A DNA stretch of 40,839 bases from Hyphomicrobiales bacterium (GTDB lineage: Bacteria; Pseudomonadota; Alphaproteobacteria; Rhizobiales; Beijerinckiaceae), in NCBI GenBank assembly GCA_900473415.1, contig UCLR01000049.1, positions 1 to 40,839 on the forward strand, read 5' to 3'. A program made the position numbers and the translations under genes. The notes under the pieces are model-generated. The model had not been told where the DNA came from. It ran no database searches and saw only the letters and a program-made list of their open reading frames with translations. Of this stretch, positions 8,708 to 16,893 are shown one piece after another. Numbering within the stretch: position 1 is the stretch's first letter; every line of letters begins with the position of its first letter.

Positions 8708-9778
8708 ATGTCAGAGTCGGTTTCGCGCGATATCTTCGGGGTCCTGCCCGACGGGCGCGCGGTCGAGCGCATCACGCTTCGCGGCGAGGCCGGCTTCGCG
8801 GTCTCAATCATCACCTGGGGCGCGGCCGTGCAGGCTCTCTGGGCGCCGGACCGCAACGGTCAATGTGACGACGTGGTCCTCGGTCACGATACGCTGGAGC
8901 CCTATCTCGCGCGGCGGGATTTCTTCGGAGCGACGGTCGGGCGCTATGCCAACCGCATCGCCGGCGCGGCGTTCACGCTCGACGGCGTCCGGCATGGGCT
9001 GGACGCCAATGACGGCAGCAACACCCTGCATGGCGGCGCGGATGGTTTCGACCGCGTGCTCTGGAGCGTCGAGAGCATCGGTTGCGACCCGGTGCCGTCG
9101 CTCACGCTCGGCCATGCAAGCCCGGATGGGGCGGGAGGCCTTCCTGGAGTGCTGGCGGTTCAGGCGCATTTTCGGCTTACCGGTCCGCACGAACTGGCGA
9201 TCGCGTTCGAGGCGACGACCGATCGCTCGACCATCGTTAGCCTGACGCATCACGGCTACTTCAACCTCGGCGGCGCGGTCGCCGGCGGCGACATCTTGGA
9301 TCACGAACTGACACTGTTCGCCGATCGCTATTTGCCGGTCGATGCCGGCCTTATCCCGCTCGGAGCACCGGCGGCCGTCGTCGGCACGCCGTTCGACTTC
9401 CGCGTACCGCGGAAGATCGGCGCCGCAATCCGCGTCGACGACGAACAGTTGCGCCGCGCGCGCGGATACGACCACTGCTTCGTCCTTGGCGACGAGGTCG
9501 CTGCCTCGCCGAGGCTCGCCGCCCGCGTCGTCCACTTGGCCTCCGGCCGTGCCCTCGACCTCATCACCAACCAGCCCGGCCTGCAGTTCTACTCCGGCAA
9601 CTTTCTTGATGGCGGTTCGGGCGGGAAAGGCGGACGCCTCTATCGCCAGTCCGACGCATTCTGCCTTGAACCACAGGCTTGGCCAAACGCACCCAACCGG
9701 CCGGACTATCCGTCTACGAGACTGGATCCAGATAGAAGCTATCTCCACGACACGATATTCCGCTTCCATACCGTCTAG
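8708..9778 (+). CDS. galM: Aldose 1-epimerase (galactose mutarotase)
   Basis: The enzyme interconverts alpha and beta anomers of aldoses, here most likely supplying the anomer used by the adjacent dehydrogenase. Family motifs are seen in order: GRYANRIAGAAFTLDG, NTLHGG, then THHGYFNLGG with the catalytic-type His, and LQFYSGNFLDG near the C-terminus. The length from 8708 is about 356 residues, usual for GalM. Starts at 8684 (GTG) and 8693 are possible and would overlap or abut the dehydrogenase stop. The ATG at 8708 has a GAGG 9-12 bases upstream. Either way the two genes are transcriptionally coupled. No signal peptide is seen, so it acts in the cytoplasm. Confidence 0.92.
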   Translation: MSESVSRDIFGVLPDGRAVERITLRGEAGFAVSIITWGAAVQALWAPDRNGQCDDVVLGHDTLEPYLARRDFFGATVGRYANRIAGAAFTLDGVRHGLDANDGSNTLHGGADGFDRVLWSVESIGCDPVPSLTLGHASPDGAGGLPGVLAVQAHFRLTGPHELAIAFEATTDRSTIVSLTHHGYFNLGGAVAGGDILDHELTLFADRYLPVDAGLIPLGAPAAVVGTPFDFRVPRKIGAAIRVDDEQLRRARGYDHCFVLGDEVAASPRLAARVVHLASGRALDLITNQPGLQFYSGNFLDGGSGGKGGRLYRQSDAFCLEPQAWPNAPNRPDYPSTRLDPDRSYLHDTIFRFHTV

Positions 9779-9817
9779 GTTTGGCGCCAACTGCGTCATT
9801 GCCGAACTGCGCCATGA

Positions 9818-9894
9818 GCGGACGTTGGAATGCTGCCCGAAACCGGACCTTCGGCTCTCGCGTGGTGGATGGCGGCTCTCGACCCTAAGCGGAC
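9818..9894. repeat. GCGGAC-core dispersed repeat, copy A
   Basis: The segment runs from GCGGACGTTGGAATGCTGCC to a terminal AAGCGGAC, with GGATGGCGG and GACCC between. It aligns over most of its length, in the same orientation, with 13519-13591. The two copies bracket the broken autotransporter gene. No protein is encoded. Confidence 0.65.
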
Positions 9895-9915
9895 CTCAAA
9901 TATGTCCGCTTAGGG
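9883..9915. terminator. Perfect 12-bp hairpin between converging genes
   Basis: CCCTAAGCGGAC (9883-9894) pairs exactly with GTCCGCTTAGGG (9904-9915) around a 9-base loop. It sits between the epimerase stop (9778) and the end of the leftward autotransporter gene (9928), where a bidirectional terminator would be expected. There is no T-tract, so a Rho-independent role is uncertain. It may instead be two GCGGAC units that landed head to head. Confidence 0.5.
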
Positions 9916-9927
9916 AGCGTCGCCCGC

Positions 9928-11406
9928 TCAAAAGCTGACGGCGAGCCTTGCGGTTCCGCCGAGGCTCCGGGTGCTCGCGGAGAGTTCGCTGTCGAGGCGG
10001 ACGCCGAGCGAGACACGTTCGCTGAGCCGGGCGTCGAGGCCGGCGGCGATCAGCGCGCTGTCCTGATCCGGCCCGGCGCCACTGGCGGAGAAGCTCGCGC
10101 CCGGCAGCGCGATCAGGCTGGCCGTGAGGCTGGCGTCGCGCTGGAAATAATGCGCCCAGGCCGCCCGCACGAAGCCGGTCACCGGCACGGCGCTGAGGCT
10201 CGCCTGCCCGTCGAGCTGGAGGCCGAGTTCGGAGCGGCTGGTGAGGTCGTTGCGGCTGGCGACGCTGAGCGCGCCGCCATTGCCGCCGAGCCCGGCACGT
10301 TCCACGACCGCGGGGTTGCTCACATGGACCGCCTGCAACGCCGCCAGCGGCGAGAGCGTGAGGCCGTTCCAGCTCGCCAGCTGGGCGCTCGCCTGCAGCC
10401 GCCCGCTCCAGGCGGAGCTGGCATAGGAGGAGGTCAGAGCATTGCCGAGCACCGGCACGGCGCGGTGGACGTCGTTGTCGAGCCGGGCGAAGCCGCCGGC
10501 AGCTGCAAGGTTGACGGGGCCGAGCTTCGTCTGGCCGTAGAGGCCGGCCTGGAAGACGTCGCTCTCGACCTTGCCGAGCCCGCCGGAGAGCGAGGCGCGG
10601 GCCTGACCGCCGGCCACCGCGACGCCGGCGACCGTGCCCGGCGCCAGCAGCACATCGGCGCCGACCGCCAGATGCGCGTCGTCGAGTGTACGGTTGGCTG
10701 AACCGACGGTGTGCTCGCCGTCGGTGCGTCCGCGCGAGCCGAAGGTCGCGCCCCAGAGCGAGAAGCGCACCGGATCGAGCGAGGACGGCCCGGAGGCGCT
10801 CTGCTTCGAGGGTAGATCGGCGGTGAAGCCGGCCATGCCGCTTGGGGCTCCGGACGCACCAGCCAGACGGCCGCGGCCATTGGGATCGAGCATCGCGCCG
10901 AGGAACTGGTTCGCCGCCTGGAAGCCGAGCGCCGGCGCGGCGGTATGGACTTCGCCCGAGAGCTGGTTCACCGCAGCCGGGATCACGTTGGCCGGCTGGT
11001 TGTAGAGGGCGAACAGCGGCGAGGCATCGGCCCCGCCCGCAACCGCGCCGTCGATCGCCGAGGCGACCGCATAGGCGTTGCGTGGCGCGGTGACGCCGAG
11101 GCGCGAAGACGAAGCGCCATCCGGTGTGACGATCGGAACCAGCGATTTCGGAGTCAGCCTCAGATGCACTTCGTTGGCGGTGTAGTCGATGGCGGTGGTG
11201 ACGCCTGCGCCAAAGGAGCCCGTGGTGTCGACGGTGTTGAAACGCGTGCCGCCGAGGCCGCCCGCCGCCTTGAGCAGCGTATACGGGCTGTTGAAGGTAT
11301 AGGCGCCGCCCAGCGGCACGATCCGCAGCATGCCGGCGAGGGAGGCGGTCCCGGTCACTTCGATCTGGTCGGCTGAAGGTGCCGTTTGCATCTGTCCAGT
11401 TGGCAT
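9928..11406 (-). CDS. Autotransporter beta-barrel fragment (C-terminal reading frame)
   Basis: This 492-codon frame is the C-terminal part of the disrupted autotransporter, one frame away from the passenger. It begins with a short junction sequence and then ADQIEVTGTASLAG. The PL-rich autochaperone-like stretch and the linker around NQLSGEVHTAA follow. About 280 residues of outer-membrane barrel come last (from DPVRFSLWGATFG) and end RLAVSF, a classic terminal Phe. It lacks a signal peptide, and I see no convincing ribosome site at its first ATG, so it is unlikely to be exported as it stands. Its last 110 codons are nearly repeated at 14189-14550. Confidence 0.6.
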   Translation of the reverse strand: MPTGQMQTAPSADQIEVTGTASLAGMLRIVPLGGAYTFNSPYTLLKAAGGLGGTRFNTVDTTGSFGAGVTTAIDYTANEVHLRLTPKSLVPIVTPDGASSSRLGVTAPRNAYAVASAIDGAVAGGADASPLFALYNQPANVIPAAVNQLSGEVHTAAPALGFQAANQFLGAMLDPNGRGRLAGASGAPSGMAGFTADLPSKQSASGPSSLDPVRFSLWGATFGSRGRTDGEHTVGSANRTLDDAHLAVGADVLLAPGTVAGVAVAGGQARASLSGGLGKVESDVFQAGLYGQTKLGPVNLAAAGGFARLDNDVHRAVPVLGNALTSSYASSAWSGRLQASAQLASWNGLTLSPLAALQAVHVSNPAVVERAGLGGNGGALSVASRNDLTSRSELGLQLDGQASLSAVPVTGFVRAAWAHYFQRDASLTASLIALPGASFSASGAGPDQDSALIAAGLDARLSERVSLGVRLDSELSASTRSLGGTARLAVSF

Positions 11407-11806
11407 TCGTCACCGACCAGGTGCCTGTGCCACCATTCACCGTACCCGTCCCGGGACCGGCGAGCGCGGGGCCGTTCCAGAAGGACACTGCCAAACCGCC
11501 GGAATTCACGAGATTGACCTGCCCCGCGATGCCCGTCTGCACGGTCAGGTCGGCGAGGGACATGCCCGAAGGGATCACCCCGATGTCCAGCCCGTTGTTG
11601 GTGAGCAGACCGCCATAGTCGATCAGGCGAGAGATGCCAGCGCTGAGCGGCGCCGGATTCGCGATGTTCAGCGTACCATCGAGCGTCAGGTTGCCGCTGA
11701 CACCGAATCGCGCGCCCGCGGACGGCGAGGATCCCATGTCAACATTCAGGTTGGACGCCGCATCGAGCTGCAGCAACGCCGTGGACAAAGAACTGCCGCC
11801 GGCCGC

Positions 11807-12430
11807 GGACAGGGTCCCGCCAACGAGGCGGACGCTGTTGATCGTCTGTGCGAAACCGCCAAGGTCGAGCGTGCCGCCGGCATTGACCGTCGTAGCGCTG
11901 CCGGCGCTGTAGGCATTCGCAGCTCCGGCCGACAGCGTGCCGCCGGAGACGATCGTGGCGCCGGTATAGGAGTTCGCCCCGGTGAGTGTGGTCGTGCCGG
12001 CACTCGTCGTCAGCGATGCGTTGCCGGACAGTCCCGAAATGGAGCCGCCGGTCGAGCTGATCGCCCCGGTCAGCGATCCGTTGGTCAGTGTGCCGCCTGC
12101 GAGGGCAATGCTGTTGATCGTCTGCGCGAAGCCGCCGAGATCGAGCGTGCCGCCGGCATTGACCGCCGTAGCAGTTCCGGCGCTGAAGGCGTTGACATTG
12201 CTGGCCGTCAGCGTTCCGCCGGAGACGGTCGTGGACCCGGTGTAGGAATTGGCGCCGCCGAGCGTGGTCGTGCCGGAACTCGTCGTCAGCGACGCGGTCC
12301 CGGATAAATTCGCGATGGTGCCGCCGGTCGAGATGATTGCTCCCGCAAGCGCACCGTTTCGCAGCGTGCCGCCAGCGAGGCTGACACTGTCGATCGCCTG
12401 GACGAAGCCGCCGAGATCGAGCGTGCCGCC
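11807..12430 (-). repeat. Tandem 276-bp passenger repeats in the autotransporter
   Basis: The protein unit begins GGTLDLGGF and is 92 residues long. Full units occupy 12155-12430 and 11879-12154, and a third begins at 11878 and stops matching after about 24 residues. The spacing between equivalent positions is exactly 276 bases both times. Units share GTTTLxGANSYTG and VSGGTL blocks. This is the normal way beta-helical passengers grow and shrink. Confidence 0.85.
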
Positions 12431-13175
12431 CGTGTTCACGGTGGTTGCGCTGGCCTGGCTGAAGGTATTTGCCGTCCCGGCCTGCAGCACGCCGCCGTCG
12501 ATAACCGTGGCGCCCGCATAGCTGTTGGCGCCCGCAAGGATCAGAGTGCCGAGGTCGGTCTTTCTTAGGCCACCTGTCCCGATGAGAGGCGACAGTATGG
12601 TGGCCGTCATCGCGGCACCCGCCGGCGTGCCGTCACCGACGCGCAGCGTGCTCTGCGGCAGGGTTAACGTGATGCCACCGCCGGTCACCAGATAGCCCGA
12701 TGACAGAAACTGCATGCCGGTGACGCCGATCGCGCCAAAACTGTTGTCGACCGTCACCACGCCCGGGGTTGCCGAGAAAACGGCAGAAGCTGCACCCGGC
12801 CATAGCCCGTTCAGCGTGCCGGCAGCGTTGGACCAGTTGCCGTTTACAGTGTTCCAGGTGCCCGTCCCGCCGGTCACCGGTCCTGGAGCGGGACCGAGCA
12901 CGGCGGGGCCGTTCCAGTAGGTATCCTGCGCGACCGCCGGTACGGCGCTGGTCGCCAGCGCGAGGAGCGATCCAACGAGCGCTGTGGAGGCGGCAAGGCG
13001 GGTGCGGCGGTGTCGAAGTGAAGTCGAGGCGCAGGCGTCGGACGACAGGCGAAATAGAACGGTAGGCACAGCTGACTCTCCGGAAGTGGGAAGACGGTAG
13101 GATAGCCGGGTTACCGTGTCGACGACGGGAGCAAGCAATCTCGGGTGCGCGGAAACGATGAGCGCACGCTGTTGC

Positions 13176-13420
13176 TCAGAGGCCGCTCTCGCCCGCCCCT
13201 TCGCGGGGAATTCCGCTGGGGATGTCGCTGGCAAGCAGCCTGTCCTTGCTGAGTAGCGCGGCATCCTCGAGCTGCTCTAAATCCGGCAGCTTGCGCGGCG
13301 TCTCGAAGCCGAACTGCGACAGGAAGGCTATCGTCGTCACATAGGTGCAGGGCGAGCCGGGCTCGGGGGCGCGGCCCAACCGCGATGAAGTCGAGCTTGC
13401 GCGAGCCAGCCCCTGGCTGA
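13176..13420 (-). pseudogene. Remnant of a ScpB-like gene (C-terminal part, frameshifted)
   Basis: On the minus strand, APEPGSPCTYVTTIAFLSQF is followed by a segment matching LPDLEQLEDAALLSKDRLLA. This resembles the winged-helix C-terminus of segregation/condensation protein ScpB from rhizobia. Just upstream another frame gives RKLDFIAVGPR, which completes the usual motif, so a one-base slip lies in a run of C near 13372-13376. The rest of the gene is missing. Upstream, the sequence passes into the GCGGAC repeat. Family identification rests on memory of the motif and was not searched. Confidence 0.6.
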
Positions 13421-13518
13421 CCTGATCGACGTCAACTTTCGGGCAGATGTCCAATTTCCTCTTCCCACCCAAGCAGGTCATCTGGGCGCCATCTGCTTCG
13501 GGCCGTGAAGCGCCAACT

Positions 13519-13591
13519 GCGGACATTGGGATATTGCCCGGAAGCGGACGTTCCCGACTCTCCGGATGGCGGTTCTTGACCCGTGGCGGAC
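13519..13591. repeat. GCGGAC-core dispersed repeat, copy B
   Basis: Three GCGGAC cores are seen, with GCCCGGAAGCGGAC, GGATGGCGG and TTGACCC in the same order as copy A at 9818-9894. The orientation is also the same. It lies just upstream of the ScpB remnant. Positions 13592-13830 hold no gene that I recognise. Confidence 0.65.
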
Positions 13592-13830
13592 GGAAGCTGG
13601 AATCTCAGTGATTGCTGATTCACTCTGCTGGTAACAGCGCTGGCCCAGGCAAGTGTCTCGCGAGCCGGGCCAGCGCTAATGCCGACGCAACCCATCGGGC
13701 AGCTGCAATGTGTCACGCAGATGGTTGCCAATCGCCTGCGGCGCTCGGTCGTGGTCAATTGACAGAGCGATTGCATACGCGGACTGTTTGGCCCGGTCCT
13801 GGCGGCATTTTGGCGATGAGGGGCAGGCGA

Positions 13831-14061
13831 ATGAGGGCGCTGACGTGTCTCGCCACGGGTCTGCTCGGATTTGTACTGGGATGGATCGTCGCATCGGCCA
13901 CGGCCCTGATCACGGGCGAGCTCTCAGGTGTTTCGAATTTTGAAGGCGCCTATGCGATGGGCGCGATATTCTACGTTGGCCCCGCGGGCGGTCTGTTCGG
14001 TGCAATCCTCGTAGGCTTGATGGGCTGGCGGTGGGCCAACCGGAGGAAGCGGGCCCTTTAG
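13831..14061 (+). CDS. Small two-span membrane protein, unknown function
   Basis: The 76-residue protein has two hydrophobic segments: about residues 6-27 (LATGLLGFVLGWIVASATAL) and about 44-66 (a glycine-rich GPAGGLFGAILVGLMGW stretch). It ends in a basic tail, RRKRAL. The start at 13831 is preceded by AGGGGCAGG at a good distance; an in-frame ATG at 13816 is less well placed. Similar tiny Gly-rich membrane proteins are common hypothetical proteins in Hyphomicrobiales, but I cannot name a function. It lies on the opposite strand between two autotransporter remnants and may be a passenger in this decayed patch. Confidence 0.6.
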   Translation: MRALTCLATGLLGFVLGWIVASATALITGELSGVSNFEGAYAMGAIFYVGPAGGLFGAILVGLMGWRWANRRKRAL

Positions 14062-14188
14062 CCGAAGCCCGGAGGGGACTTGAGTAGGGCGCGCCGGGCT
14101 CCGAACTACGCGGTGATTTACTCGAACGACGTAGCCGGCCGATCGTCGTCCCCAGCCAGGAGGGCGACATCCATTCTTCGCTCCCCTT

Positions 14189-14550
14189 TCAGAAGCTGAC
14201 GGCGAGTCGCGCGGTGCCGCCGAGGCTTCGGGTGTTGCGGAGAGTTCGCTGTCGAGGCGGACGCCGAGCGAGACGCGGTCGGAGAGCTTGGCGTCGAGGC
14301 CGGCGGCGATCAGCGCGGCGTTCCGATCAGGTCTGGCCCCCGCGGCACTGAAGCTCGCGCCCGGCAGCGCGATCAGGCTGGCGTCGCGCTCGAAATAATG
14401 CGCCCAGCTCGCCCGCACGAAGCCGGTCACCGGCACCGCGCTGATGCTCGCCTGCCCGTCGAGCTGGAGGCCGGGTTCGGAGCGGCTGGTGACATCGTTG
14501 TGGCCGCGGGTGAACCAGAGGCCTCCTTTCGACGATGAAGCGCCGTCGCC
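14189..14550 (-). pseudogene. Second autotransporter fragment (truncated beta-barrel copy)
   Basis: The translated segment (TSRSEPGLQLDGQASISAVP through VSLGVRLDSELSA) is almost identical to the end of the large autotransporter (about 9930-10260). Near its end the frame shifts by one base: the main copy has STRSLGGTARLAVSF where this one reads TPEASAAPRDSPS. The original RLAVSF-stop is still visible in the next frame at 14189. Upstream, a DGASSS block equivalent to one about 290 residues earlier in the main copy is joined directly to the NDVTSRSE block. The fragment has therefore lost most of its barrel by internal deletion. It has no signal peptide or passenger and is non-functional. Confidence 0.75.
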
Positions 14551-14660
14551 CGCCGGATCTCCAGCGTGACATGCATGTGTGCCCCTGGTCTTAGTTGTGC
14601 CAAGAGCCGATGCCAGAAGCGCCCGATTGCACCGGTGCACGGAATTGGGGCTGACCACAG

Positions 14661-16739
14661 GTGGCGAACGAAGGTGACCGGCGCGAGCCGGCTGTCAACG
14701 CGCTGGCGACCGCAGAGCAGGAGCTGGTTTCTCGCCCCGCCTCCGAGGATCGCGAGCCCGGGGTTGCGGCTCACGGGCCGGCCCCTGAAGCCAGCGATGA
14801 CGCGTCTCGCCAGCCCGGGACGGCCCGGCCTTTGGGTGGCGGCTCGTTCCTGAGAAAGCTGGCTTACGCCGGGCTCGCGCTCTGCTTAGCTGGCCTCATC
14901 GGCCTTTGCGGCGTCGTCGCCTACTACGCCTCGCAGCTGCCTCCGCTCAGTCAGCTCACGGTGCCGAAGCGGCCCCCGAACATCGCCATCCTGGCGCATG
15001 ATGGCTCGCTTCTGGCCAATCGCGGCGCGACGGGCGGCCGCGAGGTTTCCCTCGGGGAGCTGCCGCCCTTTCTGCCCCGAGCTCTCGTCGCCATCGAGGA
15101 CCGGCGCTTCTACGACCATTGGGGCATCGACCTGATGGGCCTCGTCCGCGCGGCCCACCGCAACCTGACCCATGACGGCGGCCTCCAGGGCGGCTCGACG
15201 CTGACCCAGCAACTCGCGAAGAACCTTTTCCTGACACAGGAGCGCACGATCTCGCGCAAGATCCAGGAAGCTATTCTGTCGCTCTGGTTGGAGCGGAGCT
15301 ACAGCAAGGACCAGATTCTCGAACTCTATCTCAACCGGGTCTATTTCGGCGCCGGTGCCTATGGTGTCGAGGCCGCGGCACAGCGCTATTACGGCAAGTC
15401 GGCCCGCAACGTCTCGCTGCCGGAAGCCGCCATGCTCGCTGGCCTCGTCCAGTCGCCGTCGCGCTTGGCCCCTAGCCGCAACCGCGAGGCCGCTCAGGCC
15501 CGCGCTGAGCGTGTGATCGCGGCGATGAAGGAGCTCGGCTTCATCACGCCCGACATGGCCCGGACGGCTCTTGATGCACCGGCCGAGCTCATGCCTCCAA
15601 AAGGAGCCGGTTCCGCCAATTATGCCGCTGACTACGTGATGGACGTGCTCGACGATGTCGTCGGCACCATCGGCTCCGACGTCGTGGTCTCGACCACCCT
15701 CGAGCCATTGCTGCAGGCGGCGGCCGAGCGGGTGCTGCTGGACGAGCTCAACGCGAAGGGCCAGAAATTCAATGTGAGCCAGGGCGCCTTCGTGGCGATG
15801 CGGCCGGACGGGGCGGTGACAGCGCTCGTGGGTGGCCGCGACTATGAGGCGAGCCAGTTTAACCGGGCGACCTCCGCCCGCCGCCAGCCGGGCTCGTCCT
15901 TCAAGCCATTTGTCTATCTGACGGCCCTTGAACGAGGGCTTCGCCCCGACACCGTGCGCACGGATTCACCGGTCAACATCAACGGCTGGAAACCCGAGAA
16001 TTATGACCGGGGCTATCGCGGGCCGATCACCCTGCGCAGGGCTTTGGCGCTCTCCCTGAACACGGTGGCGGTGAAGCTCAATATGGAGGTCGGTCCCAAC
16101 GCCGTCGTGCAAACGGCGCTGCGCCTCGGCATCACCTCAACGCTCCAAGCCGCCCCCTCGATCGCGCTCGGCACCTCGGAAGTCACGCCGCTTGAGCTGG
16201 TGGGCGCCTATGCGACCTTCGCCAACGGGGGCTTCGCGGCTGTGCCCTACGTGATCACCGAGGTGAAGACTGCGGATGGCAAGCCCGTCTTCAGCCGCCC
16301 GGCTTCGGGCGATCTGGAGCAAGTCATCGATCCAAGCACTGATGCCATGATGAACGAGATGATGCACAACATCTTCGTCATCGGCACGGCCCAAAGGGCG
16401 CGGATGCCCGGCTGGCCGATGGCTGGCAAGACCGGCACCACCAACGACTACAAGGACGCCTGGTTCGTGGGTTACACCGGCAATCTGGTTGCCGGCGTCT
16501 GGCTGGGCAACGACGACAGCACGCCCACAAAGGGCGTATCCGGCGGCAACCTGCCGACCGACATCTGGCACAACTTCATGAAGATCGCCCTCAAGGACCA
16601 GAAGCCGGTTGCCCTGGCCGGCGTAGCCGGCGCCGGACAGGATCCGCGCTACGCCAATGCAGGCGAAAGCGGCCGGGGCCAACCGCGGCAGCGCGCCAAG
16701 CGCCAGAAGAACTTCTTCGAGAGGCTGTTCGGGCTCTGA
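14661..16739 (+). CDS. Class A penicillin-binding protein (transglycosylase/transpeptidase, PBP1A family)
   Basis: This bifunctional enzyme polymerises and cross-links peptidoglycan at the outer face of the inner membrane. The 692-residue protein has a Pro/Ala-rich cytoplasmic tail of about 62 residues and one membrane segment (about 67-90). The GT51 transglycosylase domain follows, with EDRRFYDHWG (Glu146) and GGSTLTQQLAKN. The transpeptidase domain has SSFK (Ser near 411), SLN and KTGTT, so all catalytic motifs are intact. The start is GTG at 14661 with only a weak ribosome site; downstream starts would shorten the tail. The C-terminus is basic (RQRAKRQKN). It is a single-gene unit next to the decayed autotransporter patch. 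Similar PBPs are often present in several copies, so I give no symbol. Confidence 0.95.
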   Translation: MANEGDRREPAVNALATAEQELVSRPASEDREPGVAAHGPAPEASDDASRQPGTARPLGGGSFLRKLAYAGLALCLAGLIGLCGVVAYYASQLPPLSQLTVPKRPPNIAILAHDGSLLANRGATGGREVSLGELPPFLPRALVAIEDRRFYDHWGIDLMGLVRAAHRNLTHDGGLQGGSTLTQQLAKNLFLTQERTISRKIQEAILSLWLERSYSKDQILELYLNRVYFGAGAYGVEAAAQRYYGKSARNVSLPEAAMLAGLVQSPSRLAPSRNREAAQARAERVIAAMKELGFITPDMARTALDAPAELMPPKGAGSANYAADYVMDVLDDVVGTIGSDVVVSTTLEPLLQAAAERVLLDELNAKGQKFNVSQGAFVAMRPDGAVTALVGGRDYEASQFNRATSARRQPGSSFKPFVYLTALERGLRPDTVRTDSPVNINGWKPENYDRGYRGPITLRRALALSLNTVAVKLNMEVGPNAVVQTALRLGITSTLQAAPSIALGTSEVTPLELVGAYATFANGGFAAVPYVITEVKTADGKPVFSRPASGDLEQVIDPSTDAMMNEMMHNIFVIGTAQRARMPGWPMAGKTGTTNDYKDAWFVGYTGNLVAGVWLGNDDSTPTKGVSGGNLPTDIWHNFMKIALKDQKPVALAGVAGAGQDPRYANAGESGRGQPRQRAKRQKNFFERLFGL

Positions 16740-16893
16740 GGCTCCGTCATTCAACCCAGAGCCAAGCTCTTTGTTCTAATGAGCCGTGTAGGCTGCGCTA
16801 ATAGCGGTCGTCGGGCAATCGCCCGAAAGCAGACGCACGTGAACCGCGCAGGACCACTTTCCACCGCGCTGCCTACCGAACAGCCCTTTCGTC

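Larger units (their letters stand above)
9928..13069 (-). pseudogene. Autotransporter (type Va), disrupted by internal deletion and frameshift
   Basis: The N-terminal part (GTG at 13069, about 565 residues) has a long signal peptide ending near AVPAVAQ. It is followed by passenger modules with autotransporter-associated repeats such as GANSYTG and GGTLDLGG. After the second copy of the module opening (FWNGPALAGPG...NANWTDANGTF) the frame is lost near 11375-11400. The next frame continues with ADQIEVTGTASLAG and a normal C-terminal beta-barrel to 9928. The first module opens similarly (YWNGPAVLGP...NGNWSNAAGT) and goes on for hundreds of residues, so much of module two appears deleted at the junction. 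The out-of-frame reading stays open to 9896, so a 1057-residue non-barrel protein could be made, but it would not be secreted normally. Assembly error at the repeats is possible. Confidence 0.8.

Noticed and set aside
12155..12430. Possible CRISPR-like periodic repeats
   Set aside because: The period is 276 bases and the repeats encode in-frame passenger modules; there are no short repeats with unique spacers.
9928..14660. Contact-dependent inhibition or other toxin-delivery system
   Set aside because: The protein is a single-chain autotransporter with C-terminal barrel; there is no TpsB partner, toxin tip or immunity gene.
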